64,000 nt of DNA from Rhizobiaceae bacterium (lineage in GTDB: Bacteria; Pseudomonadota; Alphaproteobacteria; Rhizobiales; Rhizobiaceae), in the NCBI GenBank assembly GCA_019635755.1, contig JAHBYW010000004.1:124001-188000 (forward strand), given 5' to 3'. Position 1 is the stretch's first letter; every line of letters begins with the position of its first letter. The notes beneath the pieces were generated by a model. It searched no databases. It had not been told where the DNA came from and was given only the letters and a program-made list of their open reading frames with translations. Below are positions 8,105-17,727 of the stretch, piece after piece. Made by a program: the position numbers and the translations under genes.

Positions 8105-10570
8105 ATGCCGGCATTCTCCCAGGGGCTGGAAAAGGCGCTGCACCAGGCGCTGACTCTCGCCAACGAACGTCACCACGAATATGCGACGCTGGAGCACCTC
8201 CTCTTGGCCCTGATCGACGACCAGGATGCGTCGGCGGTGATGCGCGCGTGCAATGTCGACCTCGACGAGCTGAAGCGCACGGTGCTGAGCTACATCGACA
8301 CCGAGCTCGACAATCTCGTCACCGGCTACGATGAGGATTCCAAGCCGACCGCAGGCTTCCAGCGCGTCATCCAGCGCGCCGTCATCCACGTGCAGTCGTC
8401 CGGCCGCGAGGAAGTGTCCGGCGCGAACGTTCTCGTAGCGATCTTCGCCGAGCGCGAGAGCCACGCCGCCTACTTCCTGCAGGAACAGCAGATGACTCGC
8501 TACGACGCGGTCAACTACATCTCGCACGGCATCGCCAAGCGGCCGGGGTCGAGCGAGAGCCGCTCGCCGCGCGGTGCGGAGGAGGAGCAGCAGAACGAGG
8601 CCGGCTCGCAGGGGCCGGGCGAGGACGGCGGCAAGAAGAAGCAGCAGGACGCGCTGTCCGCCTACTGCGTGAACCTGAACAACAAGGCGAAGTCCGGGCG
8701 CATCGATCCGCTGATCGGCCGCGAGTCGGAGATCAGCCGGACGATCCAGGTTCTGTGCCGCCGGTCGAAGAACAACCCGCTCTATGTGGGCGATCCGGGC
8801 GTCGGCAAGACGGCCATCGCCGAGGGCCTGGCCAAGCGCATCGTCGAGGGCACGGTGCCCGAGGTGCTGTCGAACGCGACGATCTTCGCGCTCGACATGG
8901 GCACGCTGCTCGCCGGCACCCGCTACCGCGGCGATTTCGAGGAGCGACTGAAGCAGGTGGTGAAGGAGCTCGAGGACTATCCGGGCGCCATCCTGTTCAT
9001 CGACGAGATTCACACCGTGATCGGCGCCGGCGCCACGTCCGGGGGCGCGATGGACGCGTCCAATCTGCTGAAGCCGGCGCTGTCATCGGGGACGATCCGC
9101 TGCATCGGCTCGACCACCTACAAGGAGTTCCGCCAGTTCTTCGAGAAGGACAGGGCGCTGGTGCGCCGCTTCCAGAAGATTGACGTGAACGAGCCGACGG
9201 TTGACGACACGATCGAGATCATGAAGGGCCTGAAGCCCTATTTCGAGGAGTTCCACAAGGTCCGCTACACGACCGACGCCATCAAGGCGGCGGTCGAGCT
9301 TTCGGCGCGCTACATCAACGACCGCAAGCTGCCGGACAAGGCGATCGACGTGATCGACGAGACCGGCGCCTCGCAGATGCTGCTGCCCGAGAACAAGCGC
9401 AAGAAGACGATCGGGTTGAAGGAGATCGAGGCGACCGTCGCGACGATGGCACGCATTCCGCCCAAAACCGTCTCGGCCGACGACGAGAAGGTGCTCGCCA
9501 ACCTCGAGGTCGAGCTGCAGCGCGTGGTCTACGGGCAGGACACCGCCATCACCGCGCTGACCTCGGCGATCAAGCTCGCCCGGGCCGGCCTGCGCGAACC
9601 CGAGAAGCCGATCGGCTCCTACCTGTTCTCCGGCCCGACCGGCGTGGGCAAGACGGAGGTGGCGAAGCAGCTGGCGGCGTCGCTCGGCGTCGAGCTGCTG
9701 CGCTTCGACATGTCGGAATACATGGAGCGCCACACGGTCAGCCGCCTCATCGGCGCGCCTCCCGGCTATGTCGGCTTCGACCAGGGCGGCCTGCTGACCG
9801 ACGGCGTCGACCAGCATCCACACTGCGTGCTGCTCCTCGACGAGATCGAGAAGGCGCATCCCGACCTGTTCAACATCCTGTTGCAGGTGATGGACCACGG
9901 CAAGCTGACCGACCACAACGGCAAGCAGATCGACTTCCGCAACGTGATCCTCATCATGACCACGAATGCGGGCGCGTCGGACGCGCAGCGCGCGGCGATC
10001 GGCTTCGGCTCGACCAAGCGCGAGGGCGACGACGTCGAGGCGATCAACCGGCTGTTCACGCCTGAGTTCCGCAACCGCTTGGACGCGATCATCCCGTTCG
10101 GCGCGCTGCCGGTTCCGGTCGTGCATCAGGTCGTGCAGAAGTTCGTCATGCAGCTTGAGGCCCAGTTGTCCGAACGCGGCGTCACCTTCGACCTGGCGCC
10201 GGAGGCGATCGCCTGGCTGGCCGACAAGGGCTACGACGAGCGCATGGGCGCGCGTCCGCTCGGTCGCGTCATCCAGGAGCACATCAAGAAGCCGCTGGCG
10301 GACGAGGTTCTGTTCGGCAAGTTGCGCAAGGGCGGGACGGTCCGCGTGACGGTCGAGACCAAGGAGTCGGGCGAGACCGGCCTGAAGCTCGATACCGTCG
10401 CCGACGAAGTGCCGGTCAAGCCGAAGAAGGAAGACCCCGAAGCCGAGGCCAAGCCGGCCAAGCCCCGCAAGGCGGCGAAGAAGCCGGCCGCGGCGAAGCC
10501 GAAGGCGGCGCCGCAGGCGAAGGACCCCGGCAAGCGCAGCCTCGTGCCGCAACTTCCGCGCAAGGGCTGA
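8105..10570 (+). CDS. clpA: ATP-dependent Clp protease ATP-binding subunit ClpA
   Basis: An 821-residue AAA+ unfoldase that feeds substrates to ClpP. The N-terminal Clp repeats (residues 1-145, starting AFSQGLEKALHQAL) are followed by an acidic, Gln-rich linker. The first AAA domain has Walker A GDPGVGKT near residue 229 and Walker B ILFIDEIH. The second has GPTGVGKT near residue 510 and VLLLDEIEKAH. A C-terminal tail of about 70 residues is rich in Lys, Ala and Pro and is absent from E. coli ClpA (758 residues). ATG 8105 was chosen over a TTG immediately upstream. It forms an operon with clpS and is followed by a hairpin terminator. Confidence 0.97.
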   Translation: MPAFSQGLEKALHQALTLANERHHEYATLEHLLLALIDDQDASAVMRACNVDLDELKRTVLSYIDTELDNLVTGYDEDSKPTAGFQRVIQRAVIHVQSSGREEVSGANVLVAIFAERESHAAYFLQEQQMTRYDAVNYISHGIAKRPGSSESRSPRGAEEEQQNEAGSQGPGEDGGKKKQQDALSAYCVNLNNKAKSGRIDPLIGRESEISRTIQVLCRRSKNNPLYVGDPGVGKTAIAEGLAKRIVEGTVPEVLSNATIFALDMGTLLAGTRYRGDFEERLKQVVKELEDYPGAILFIDEIHTVIGAGATSGGAMDASNLLKPALSSGTIRCIGSTTYKEFRQFFEKDRALVRRFQKIDVNEPTVDDTIEIMKGLKPYFEEFHKVRYTTDAIKAAVELSARYINDRKLPDKAIDVIDETGASQMLLPENKRKKTIGLKEIEATVATMARIPPKTVSADDEKVLANLEVELQRVVYGQDTAITALTSAIKLARAGLREPEKPIGSYLFSGPTGVGKTEVAKQLAASLGVELLRFDMSEYMERHTVSRLIGAPPGYVGFDQGGLLTDGVDQHPHCVLLLDEIEKAHPDLFNILLQVMDHGKLTDHNGKQIDFRNVILIMTTNAGASDAQRAAIGFGSTKREGDDVEAINRLFTPEFRNRLDAIIPFGALPVPVVHQVVQKFVMQLEAQLSERGVTFDLAPEAIAWLADKGYDERMGARPLGRVIQEHIKKPLADEVLFGKLRKGGTVRVTVETKESGETGLKLDTVADEVPVKPKKEDPEAEAKPAKPRKAAKKPAAAKPKAAPQAKDPGKRSLVPQLPRKG

Positions 10571-10597
10571 GCGGACTTCAGAAGTTCGAAGGGGGCG

Positions 10598-10618
10598 GGG
10601 CGGTTGCTCCGCCCTTTT
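10598..10618 (+). terminator. Rho-independent terminator after clpA
   Basis: GGGCGG (10598-10603) pairs with CCGCCC (10609-10614) across a TTGCT loop, followed by TTTT. It lies 27 bp after the clpA stop and before the convergent rimO. Confidence 0.7.
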
Positions 10619-10662
10619 CCATGTCCGGCGCGGCGCTGCGCCTTGGGACCGATGTGCTTTCG

Positions 10663-11976
10663 TCAGACCGCCTGGCCGTAGAGGTCGTAGGCGTCGGCGC
10701 GGTCAACCTTCACCGTCACGATGTCGCCGATCCGGAGCGGCCGGCGCGACTCAAGATGCACATTGCCGTCGATCTCCGGCGCGTCGTATTTCGAGCGCCC
10801 CTTGGCGGCGAGCCCGTTCACCTCGTCGACGATCACCGGCAGCCTCTTGCCGACCTTCTTCTTCAGCTGCGCGGCCGACACCTTCTGCTGGCGCTGCATG
10901 AAGCGATGCCAGCGGGCCTCCTTGACCTCCTGGGGCACTTCGGGGAGCCCAAGCTCGTTCGAGCGGGCGCCGCGCACCGGCTCGTAGCGGAAACAGCCGG
11001 CGCGGTCGATCCGCGCCTCGTCCAGCCAGTCCAGAAGCATCTCGAAATCGTCTTCGGTTTCGCCCGGGAAACCCACGATGAAGGTCGAGCGGATCGCCAG
11101 GTCCGGACAGACCTCCCGCCACTGCCGGATGCGGTCGAGCGCCTTCTCGCCATGCGCCGGACGGCGCATGTTCTTAAGCACGGTAGGGGAGGCGTGCTGG
11201 AAGGGGATGTCGAGATAGGGGAGGATCCGCCCCTCGGCCATCAGCGGGATGACGTCCGCGACGTGCGGGTAGGGGTAGACGTAGTGCATGCGCACCCAGA
11301 CCCCGAGTTCGCCCAGCGCCTGCGACAGGTCCAGGAACTTCGCCTTCACCTGGCGGTCGTTCCAGGGGCTTGCCTGGTACTTGATGTCGATGCCGTAGGC
11401 GCTGGTGTCCTGCGAGATGACGAGTATCTCCTTGACGCCGGCCGCGACAAGCTTCTCCGCCTCGCGCAGCACGTCGCCGGCCGGCCTCGACACCAAATCG
11501 CCGCGCAGCGCCGGAATGATGCAGAAGGAGCAGCGATTGTTGCAGCCCTCGGAAATCTTCAGGTAGGCGTAGTGGCGCGGCGTCAGCTTGACGCCCTGCG
11601 GCGGCAGCAGGTCGACGAAGGGATCGTGCGCCGGCGGCGCCGCCTCGTGCACCGCCCGCATGACGCTTTCGTAGGCCTGAGGGCCGGTGATGGCGAGCAC
11701 GTTGGGGTGCTTCTGGCGGATGACGTCGGGCTCGGCGCCGAGACAGCCCGTCACGATGACGCGGCCGTTCTCCTTCATCGCGGCGCCGATGGCGCCCAGC
11801 GATTCGTCGCGGGCCGAATCCAGGAAGCCGCAGGTGTTGACGACGACGAGGTCGGCGCCGTCGTGCTTGCGCGCGATTTCGTAGCCCTCGGCCCTCAGGC
11901 GCGTGAGGATGCGCTCGGAATCGACCAGCGCCTTGGGGCAGCCGAGGCTGACGAAGCTGATGCGGGGCGCGGCCAT
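10663..11976 (-). CDS. rimO: Ribosomal protein S12 methylthiotransferase RimO
   Basis: A 437-residue radical-SAM enzyme that methylthiolates the conserved Asp of ribosomal protein S12. The N-terminal UPF0004 domain begins [19 protein letters not shown], with further cluster cysteines at VVNTCGFLD and VTGCLG. The radical-SAM motif CNNRCSFC (CxxxCxxC) lies in the middle, and a C-terminal TRAM domain ends [19 protein letters not shown]. The S-L-G-C-P-K motif and the [10 protein letters not shown] segment favour RimO over MiaB. It starts 7 bases after the terC stop on the same strand, so the two are probably co-transcribed. Confidence 0.95.
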   Translation of the reverse strand: MAAPRISFVSLGCPKALVDSERILTRLRAEGYEIARKHDGADLVVVNTCGFLDSARDESLGAIGAAMKENGRVIVTGCLGAEPDVIRQKHPNVLAITGPQAYESVMRAVHEAAPPAHDPFVDLLPPQGVKLTPRHYAYLKISEGCNNRCSFCIIPALRGDLVSRPAGDVLREAEKLVAAGVKEILVISQDTSAYGIDIKYQASPWNDRQVKAKFLDLSQALGELGVWVRMHYVYPYPHVADVIPLMAEGRILPYLDIPFQHASPTVLKNMRRPAHGEKALDRIRQWREVCPDLAIRSTFIVGFPGETEDDFEMLLDWLDEARIDRAGCFRYEPVRGARSNELGLPEVPQEVKEARWHRFMQRQQKVSAAQLKKKVGKRLPVIVDEVNGLAAKGRSKYDAPEIDGNVHLESRRPLRIGDIVTVKVDRADAYDLYGQAV

Positions 11977-11983
11977 CGGAGCG

Positions 11984-12670
11984 TCAGTGGCCGCTGCCGC
12001 CGAACCATGGGCTGAGGAAGCCGAAGGTCTCCGGCCATTCGTTGACCGAGCCGTCGAGGATCATCTTGATCGCCACGTAGAGGATGATAAGCAGGCCGAC
12101 ATAGGCGATCCAGCGGTGCTTGTGGAGCAGGCGGGCGATGAAGGTCGCCGCGAAGCCCATCAGGGCGATCGACAGCGCCAGGCCGATGATCAGGACGGTC
12201 GGATGGTCCATTGCCGCGCCGGCAACGGCCAGCACGTTGTCCAGCGACATCGACACGTCGGCGATGACGATCTGCCACGCCGCCTGCGCGAACGTCTTGC
12301 GCGGTGCCTTGCCGGCGACGCTGCCGTCGCCATCCGCGTCGACATTGGCCAGCGCTTCCGTCGCCTCGTGCTCTTCCGCATGGCTGACGCTGAGCTCGCG
12401 CCACATCTTCCAGCAGACCCAGAGGAGCAGCAGGCCGCCCGCGATCAGCAGCATCGGACCGATGGCCAGCAGCCATGTGGTGATCAGCGCAAAGCCGATG
12501 CGCAGCACGGTTGCCGCGACGATGCCGACCAGGATCGCGCGCTTGCGCTGATCGGCGGGCAGGCCGGCAGCCGCGAGGCCGATCACGATCGCATTGTCGC
12601 CCGCCAGCACGAGGTCGATGGCGATAACCTGCAGCAGCGCGGTGAAACCGGCGGCGGTGAAGATTTCCAT
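11984..12670 (-). CDS. TerC family integral membrane protein
   Basis: A 228-residue membrane protein with about seven hydrophobic segments. The paired TerC motifs [13 protein letters not shown] and [14 protein letters not shown] carry conserved acidic residues, probably for metal ions. A charged cytoplasmic loop ([20 protein letters not shown]) separates the two halves. TerC-family proteins export manganese or supply metals to exported enzymes, but the substrate here is unknown. ATG 12670 (MEIFTAAGF) places the start just before the first membrane segment; longer in-frame versions lack support. Upstream lies a 278-bp divergent spacer shared with an EamA transporter, in which I see no clear promoter or gene. 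Confidence 0.88.
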   Translation of the reverse strand: MEIFTAAGFTALLQVIAIDLVLAGDNAIVIGLAAAGLPADQRKRAILVGIVAATVLRIGFALITTWLLAIGPMLLIAGGLLLLWVCWKMWRELSVSHAEEHEATEALANVDADGDGSVAGKAPRKTFAQAAWQIVIADVSMSLDNVLAVAGAAMDHPTVLIIGLALSIALMGFAATFIARLLHKHRWIAYVGLLIILYVAIKMILDGSVNEWPETFGFLSPWFGGSGH

Positions 12671-12948
12671 GGGGGCTGAACCTTTGCGTCCGTGAGCCTG
12701 CGCGTAGACCGAAGCCTTGCGGGACGTCAAGCGCCGGCCCGGGCGCCTTCATCTAGGTCAGGCCGGGGCGCGCAGGAAGAGGGGCGGGCACAGTGTCGCG
12801 GGGTTGGCCACACAAGACGGGCGTCGAGGCCGGTTTCGGTGGCGGCCGACGCTCCGTCCAGCTTGCCCTCAAGGCGCGCAAGCGCTAGCGACAACGATCC
12901 CCAAGCGTCGGATGGCCCCGATTCGACGCCCGCTCCAAGGCTTCGACC
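12671..12948. other. Divergent spacer between terC and the EamA transporter
   Basis: 278 bp, GC-rich throughout, containing only shadow reading frames. No repeat, RNA gene or convincing promoter was recognised. Confidence 0.5.
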
Positions 12949-13839
12949 GTGCACCAAGGCGTTCTGCTCGCCCTTTTCGCCTATGCGGTCTTCGCGTGGG
13001 GCGACGGGATCATCAAGTCGCTCGCGGGCAGAGCGAACGTCTTCGAGATCGCCTTCTACGCGGCAATATTCACCGGCTGCTTCCTGTTCTTCGCCAAGCC
13101 GGCGGACGAGCGATGGCGCGATTTCTGGCGCACCTCCCGGCCGTTCGCCGTGCACGGGCGCGCCATCGGCGGCCTGCTGGCGACGCTCTTCGTCGTCTAC
13201 GCCTTCACCACGATCCCTCTGGCGGAAACCTACGCGATCCTCTTCCTGGCGCCGCTGGTGGTGACGGTGATGTCGGTGATCTTCCTGCGCGAGCAGGTCG
13301 GGCCGTGGCGCTGGCTGGCAGTCGTCGCCGGCTTTGCCGGCGTCCTCCTCGTGGTTCGCCCCGGCTTCCGCGAGCTCCAGGCTGGCCACGTGGCGGCGCT
13401 CGTCGGCGCCGTGCTTGCCGCCGGGACCATGGTTCTCCTTCGGACGCTGGCCGGAAACGAGAAGCGTACCACCGTCTTCGGGGCGCTCCTGGCCTACGGC
13501 ATCGTCGGCAACGGCGTGCTCGTGCTGGCGACGGCGGATGGCCTGCCCGACTGGGACACGCTGGCGGCGCTGGTGGTGATCGGGCTCTTCGCGGCGATCG
13601 GCCATGCGACGATGTTCAAGGCGGCGGCGATGGCGCCGGCCAACCTGATCGCACCAACGCATTATTCGCAGATCCTCTGGGCGGTGGCGATCGGCGCGGC
13701 CTTCTTCGACGAGCACCCCGACCTCGTTGCGTTCATCGGCCTGGCAGTCATCGTGGCGGCGGGCCTGCTGACGCTGATGCGCGAGCGCGTGCGGCTGGGC
13801 ACCGTGCGCTGGAACCCGTTCGCCCGCAGCCGGCTCTAA
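12949..13839 (+). CDS. DMT-superfamily (EamA) transporter
   Basis: A 296-residue integral membrane protein with about ten hydrophobic helices in two EamA repeats. Diagnostic stretches are GVLLALFAYAVFAWGDGIIK in the first repeat and APTHYSQILWAVAIGAAFF in the second. Such proteins export metabolites, and the substrate cannot be told. The start is GTG 12949 (VHQGVLL). The ten residues after the start lead directly into helix one, so longer versions would be unlikely. It stands alone, with tRNA-Ser 130 bp downstream. Confidence 0.87.
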   Translation: MHQGVLLALFAYAVFAWGDGIIKSLAGRANVFEIAFYAAIFTGCFLFFAKPADERWRDFWRTSRPFAVHGRAIGGLLATLFVVYAFTTIPLAETYAILFLAPLVVTVMSVIFLREQVGPWRWLAVVAGFAGVLLVVRPGFRELQAGHVAALVGAVLAAGTMVLLRTLAGNEKRTTVFGALLAYGIVGNGVLVLATADGLPDWDTLAALVVIGLFAAIGHATMFKAAAMAPANLIAPTHYSQILWAVAIGAAFFDEHPDLVAFIGLAVIVAAGLLTLMRERVRLGTVRWNPFARSRL

Positions 13840-13967
13840 GTGGCAAACGGCCGAAGATCGCCGCAGCCCGCGCTTGGGGCCTCATCGCTCATCGGATCGC
13901 CGAGGGCCCTGCCGCGGCGTTGACGCCCCCACACGGGGAACGCTAAACGCGGCATCCGCGCATCCCT

Positions 13968-14057
13968 GGAGGGATGGCCGAGCGGTTTAAGGCACCGGTC
14001 TTGAAAACCGGCGTGGGCGCAAGTCCACCGTGGGTTCGAATCCCACTCCCTCCGCCA
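13968..14057 (+). tRNA. tRNA-Ser (anticodon UGA)
   Basis: A 7-bp acceptor stem GGAGGGA/TCCCTCC, a D-arm, an anticodon stem CCGGT/ACCGG with loop CTTGAAA (anticodon TGA at 14002-14004), a long variable arm GCGTGGGCGCAAGTCCACC and a T-arm containing GGTTCGAATCC. The long variable arm fits a class II tRNA. The CCA end is encoded (14055-14057). It reads UCN serine codons. Confidence 0.97.
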
Positions 14058-14066
14058 CCAGGCTTG

Positions 14067-14081
14067 CTCTCATCGTGAGAG
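14067..14081 (+). terminator. Hairpin after tRNA-Ser, possible terminator
   Basis: A perfect CTCTCA-TCG-TGAGAG hairpin lies 10 bp after the tRNA. A second inverted repeat, CAATCG (14090-14095) / CGATTG (14102-14107), follows. Neither is followed by a clear T run, so termination or 3' processing is only a suggestion. The remaining 200 bp to rlpA contain nothing recognisable. Confidence 0.35.
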
Positions 14082-14317
14082 TTGCACGACAATCGCGATC
14101 ACGATTGCGTTGATGGCGGCCGCGCAAGGCTTTGCGGGGCCATCTCGCGGGCAACTTGCCACCCGCAGCCGGTGTCGGTTAATCTGGAAATAATGAATCC
14201 GGCCGACAATGGGGTCAGCTCCGGGAACCGGGCCTGACCGTTGGCGGCGGCGCCGACGGGTTGGAAGCGGCCGGAACGCAGGATTACCGCTAGGCGGGTC
14301 GGGGAATTGTTGTTGAT

Positions 14318-15613
14318 ATGACTGCCGCGGCGCGCGGGCGCCTTTCCCGGACGAGCGCTCTGACCGTCGTGGCCCTGGCCGCGGCGTTCCTGACTGCCTG
14401 CTCGACCAGCCAGCCCAAAGGGATGGTCAACACCAGCGCGCCGAAGCGGTCGAAGGAATATTTCTCCGAAGCGGAATATGGGGTGAAGGCCAGCCCCCGC
14501 GTGACCGACAAGCGCACGCGGCTTCCGCGGGGCGGGGGCAGGGACCTGGTCGGCAAGCCCTACAAGATCAAGGGCAAGTGGTATAAACCCAAGGAAGACA
14601 AGAGCTATTCGAAGGTCGGTGCCGCATCCTGGTACGGCGATGCCTTTCATGGCCGCCTGACCGCCAATGGCGAAATCTACGACATGACGCACCTGACGGC
14701 GGCGCATCCGACGATGCCGCTGCCGAGCTACGCACGCGTCACGAACATGGTGAATGGCGCGTCCATCATCGTGCGCGTCAACGATCGCGGTCCCTATTCC
14801 AACGGCCGCATCATCGACCTGTCGAAGCGCGCGGCTGAGCTCCTCGACTACACCCACACAGGCGTTGCCAAGGTGAAGGTCGACTATGTCGGCCGCGCTC
14901 CCCTGCACGGGCGCGACGAGCAATACCTCATGGCCTCCTATAGGCCGAACGGTGTGAAGGCGGCGCCGTCGCCAGCCTATGATGACGGCCTCCCGGCCGG
15001 GGTCATGGTCGCCATGGATGGCCGCACCCCCAGCGTCGCAGCGACGACCGTGGCGGCGGTATTCCCGTCCTTCGGCGTGTCCAGGCGCACGTCCGCGCCT
15101 GACGCGATGCGCGCGGCGCCCGCTGTGGCCGACGCAACGGCGATGCCGGCCTCCTATGAGATGGATCTCGGCGGCTATCCGATGCTGCCGGACTACGGGC
15201 CGATCGTGCCCGAACGGCCGTCCGACGATCTGCTCTACCCGACGCAGACGGCTTTCGCCGTGATGTCCTATGCCGACCAGCGGGTGAAAGCGGCGAGCGA
15301 TCCGTTCGCGCTGGTGATCGGCGCGGCGATGACCGCGGACGACGTGGCGGCCTCGTGGACCCGGCGCGCGGACGCGATGCCGTCGCCCGACAGCGATTAC
15401 GTCATGGCCGGGTCGTTCTCGAGCCGGACGGAGGCCGAACGGGTGGCGACACTGCTGGCGCCGTTCGGCACGACCAGGGTGGAGACAGGAAGGGGCGAGG
15501 GTGCGGCCTGGCATGCGGTGACGGTGATGCCGCGCGACGCCGGAGCCGTCGATACGCTCCTCCAGTCGGCCTGGCAGAACGGCGCGCCGGACGCCTTCCT
15601 CGTCCGCCGTTAG
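14318..15613 (+). CDS. rlpA: Septal ring lytic transglycosylase RlpA family lipoprotein
   Basis: A 431-residue lipoprotein. The signal peptide ends in the lipobox LTAC with the lipidated Cys at residue 28. A double-psi beta-barrel domain follows, with the RlpA hallmarks GAASWYGDAFHGRLTANGE, YARVTNMVNG and VRVNDRGPYSNGRIIDLS. A long low-complexity region leads to a SPOR-like C-terminal segment (YVMAGSFSSRTEAERVATLL). In Pseudomonas, RlpA cleaves naked glycan strands at the septum. Its neighbours include two D,D-carboxypeptidases, one also with SPOR, so this part of the window is rich in peptidoglycan genes. The lytic activity of this protein is inferred from the family. Confidence 0.9.
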   Translation: MTAAARGRLSRTSALTVVALAAAFLTACSTSQPKGMVNTSAPKRSKEYFSEAEYGVKASPRVTDKRTRLPRGGGRDLVGKPYKIKGKWYKPKEDKSYSKVGAASWYGDAFHGRLTANGEIYDMTHLTAAHPTMPLPSYARVTNMVNGASIIVRVNDRGPYSNGRIIDLSKRAAELLDYTHTGVAKVKVDYVGRAPLHGRDEQYLMASYRPNGVKAAPSPAYDDGLPAGVMVAMDGRTPSVAATTVAAVFPSFGVSRRTSAPDAMRAAPAVADATAMPASYEMDLGGYPMLPDYGPIVPERPSDDLLYPTQTAFAVMSYADQRVKAASDPFALVIGAAMTADDVAASWTRRADAMPSPDSDYVMAGSFSSRTEAERVATLLAPFGTTRVETGRGEGAAWHAVTVMPRDAGAVDTLLQSAWQNGAPDAFLVRR

Positions 15614-15746
15614 CCGGGCCGCGCAGCCCTGGCGCGATTCGCCTTCCGCGCGTAGACGGGCAGGCCAGCACCCGGACGTATTAGCCGGCGCCGAAATAAG
15701 CGAACAAAATCAACAACCTTCGCTAAAATCTGCCATATTTGAATGG

Positions 15747-15775
15747 TTGTCGGTCCCCTGAAGGACTGCTACTTT
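15747..15775 (+). promoter_or_regulatory. Candidate promoter of the second D,D-carboxypeptidase gene
   Basis: TTGTCG (15747-15752), a 17-bp spacer and TACTTT (15770-15775) lie 46 bp before the start, in an A/T-rich part of the 208-bp spacer after rlpA. Confidence 0.35.
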
Positions 15776-15821
15776 CGGCGTATCCCAAAAAGAATGCCGT
15801 GAACCCGGACGGATTGAACTG

Positions 15822-16982
15822 ATGGCAAAGACGCAGCTGCTGCGCCTTCTTGCATGCTTCACGATCTTCCTGTCGCTGGCGGGTACCGCCGCGGCACAGG
15901 GCTTCGACACCCGGGCCAAGCAGGCCTTCATGATCGACGCCGACACCGGCACGGTCCTGTTCATCAAAGACGCCGACAAGCTGATACCGCCGGCGTCGCT
16001 CGGCAAGCTGATGACGATGGAGATCGTCTTCAGCATGCTGAAATCGGGCCAGCTGACGCTCGATCACACCTTCGCCGTCAGCGAGAACGCGTGGCGCAAG
16101 GGGGGAGCCACGTCGGGCGGGTCGACCATGTTCGCCGAGTTGAAGTCGAGCATCCGCGTCGAGGATCTGATCCAGGGCGTGGTCGTCCAGTCCGCCAATG
16201 ACGGCTGCATCATTCTCGCCGAGGGCATCTCCGGCTCGGAGCAGAACTTCGCCGAGCTGATGACGAAGCGCGCGCGGGAACTCGGCATGACCAAGTCGGT
16301 GTTCAAGAACTCGACAGGGCTGCCGGCCGACGGCCAGGTGGTTACCGTGCGAGAGCTCGCCATGCTCGCGCAGCATATCTGGAAGGAATATCCCGAGTAC
16401 TACAAGTACTACTCCCAGCTGCAGTTTACCTGGAACAACATCACCCAGAACAACCGCAATCCGCTGCTTGCCATGGGCATCGGCGCGGACGGCATGAAGA
16501 CGGGCTATACCGCTGAGACCGGCTACGCGATCGTGGGCTCTGTCAACCGCGACGGCCGCCGCGTCTTCGCGGCGATGAGCGGCATGGCGACCGAACGCGA
16601 GCGTGCCGAGGAGGGACGCAAGCTGCTGGAATGGGGGATCCGGGGCTTCGAGGCCAATGCGCTCTTCGCCGCCAACGAGGAGATCGGCGAGGCAAAGGTC
16701 TACGGCGGCGAGAAGGGCAGCGTCATGCTCAAGGCCAAGGGTCCGATCTCGATCCTGATCCCCTCGTCCAACCGCGACCGCTTGATTGCCCGCATCGTCT
16801 ATAAGGGGCCGCTCGTGGCGCCAGTGGAGGCGGGAACGCCCGTCGGCTCGCTCAAGGTGTGGGTGGGCGAACTGCTCACCCAGGAGACGCCGCTGTTCGC
16901 GGCGGAGGATGTCGGCGTCGGCACGCTCTACCAGCGCGCGCTCGATGCGATCGGCGAGTTGATGATCGGTTGGCTGCGCTAG
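15822..16982 (+). CDS. dacA: D-alanyl-D-alanine carboxypeptidase (PBP5/6 type)
   Basis: A 386-residue S11-family peptidase with a signal peptide ending AAAQG near residue 26. The catalytic motifs are S59-L-G-K62, SAN near residue 126 and KTG near residue 224. A PBP5-type C-terminal beta domain follows (KGPISILIPSSNRDRLIAR), and the protein ends in IGELMIGWLR, an amphipathic helix expected to lie on the inner membrane. Unlike the first carypeptidase homologue in this window (5518-6891), it has the canonical C-terminal domain and no SPOR domain. It is followed 70 bp later by tmk; co-transcription is possible. Confidence 0.93.
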   Translation: MAKTQLLRLLACFTIFLSLAGTAAAQGFDTRAKQAFMIDADTGTVLFIKDADKLIPPASLGKLMTMEIVFSMLKSGQLTLDHTFAVSENAWRKGGATSGGSTMFAELKSSIRVEDLIQGVVVQSANDGCIILAEGISGSEQNFAELMTKRARELGMTKSVFKNSTGLPADGQVVTVRELAMLAQHIWKEYPEYYKYYSQLQFTWNNITQNNRNPLLAMGIGADGMKTGYTAETGYAIVGSVNRDGRRVFAAMSGMATERERAEEGRKLLEWGIRGFEANALFAANEEIGEAKVYGGEKGSVMLKAKGPISILIPSSNRDRLIARIVYKGPLVAPVEAGTPVGSLKVWVGELLTQETPLFAAEDVGVGTLYQRALDAIGELMIGWLR

Positions 16983-17052
16983 CCGGACCGTTTCCTGTGG
17001 ACCATGGGCGCAATGCGGCCTATGACGGCCGCCGGCTTACGGCGGATTCCAG

Positions 17053-17727
17053 GTGAAACGCGGCTTCTTCATAACCTTCGAGGGCGGCGAGGGCGCGGGC
17101 AAATCCACGCAGATCCATCGCCTCGCGGACCGGCTGCGTGGCGCCGGCCACGAGGTCGTCGTGACGCGCGAACCGGGCGGTTCCGCCGGAGCCGAGGCGG
17201 TGCGACACGTGCTCCTGTCAGGGGCGGCTGAACCGTTCGGTCCGATGATGGAAGCGGTGCTGTTCGCCGCGGCGCGTTCGGACCATGTCGAGCAGGTCAT
17301 CCGCCCGGCAGTGGACCGCGGCGCGATCGTGCTGTGCGACCGGTTTCTCGATTCCTCGCGGGTCTACCAGGGCGCCACTTCAGACGTCGACCCGCAGTTC
17401 ATGGTGGCGCTGGAGCGCGTCGCCATCAACGGAATGATGCCCGACATGACGCTGATCCTCGATCTCGACCCGGAAGAGGGGCTGAAGCGCGCGGCCAGCC
17501 GCCGGGGCGACGAGATCGCCGACCGTTTCGAGAAGGAGACGATCGAGGTTCACCGCAAGCGGCGCGAGGCCTATCTGTCCATCGCCAACGCGGAGCCCGA
17601 CCGCTGCATCGTCATCGACGCCTCGGGCGGCGTGGAGCAGGTCGAGCGCGTCATCGCGGCGGCGGTTTTCGCGGCCATCGCCGCGATCGACGCCCCGCAG
17701 CAGCAGGCAGTCGCGGCGGTTTCCTGA
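17053..17727 (+). CDS. tmk: Thymidylate kinase
   Basis: A 224-residue kinase that phosphorylates dTMP to dTDP. The P-loop [11 protein letters not shown] spans residues 8-18. The DRF motif of the substrate-binding region appears as [14 protein letters not shown], and the LID region follows around [15 protein letters not shown]. Start is GTG 17053 ([12 protein letters not shown]), which matches the family N-terminus; no strong ribosome-binding site is seen. The stop overlaps the holB start (TGATG), a common tmk-holB pairing for DNA replication. The C-terminal tail with PQQQAVAAV is not conserved. Confidence 0.95.
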   Translation: MKRGFFITFEGGEGAGKSTQIHRLADRLRGAGHEVVVTREPGGSAGAEAVRHVLLSGAAEPFGPMMEAVLFAAARSDHVEQVIRPAVDRGAIVLCDRFLDSSRVYQGATSDVDPQFMVALERVAINGMMPDMTLILDLDPEEGLKRAASRRGDEIADRFEKETIEVHRKRREAYLSIANAEPDRCIVIDASGGVEQVERVIAAAVFAAIAAIDAPQQQAVAAVS

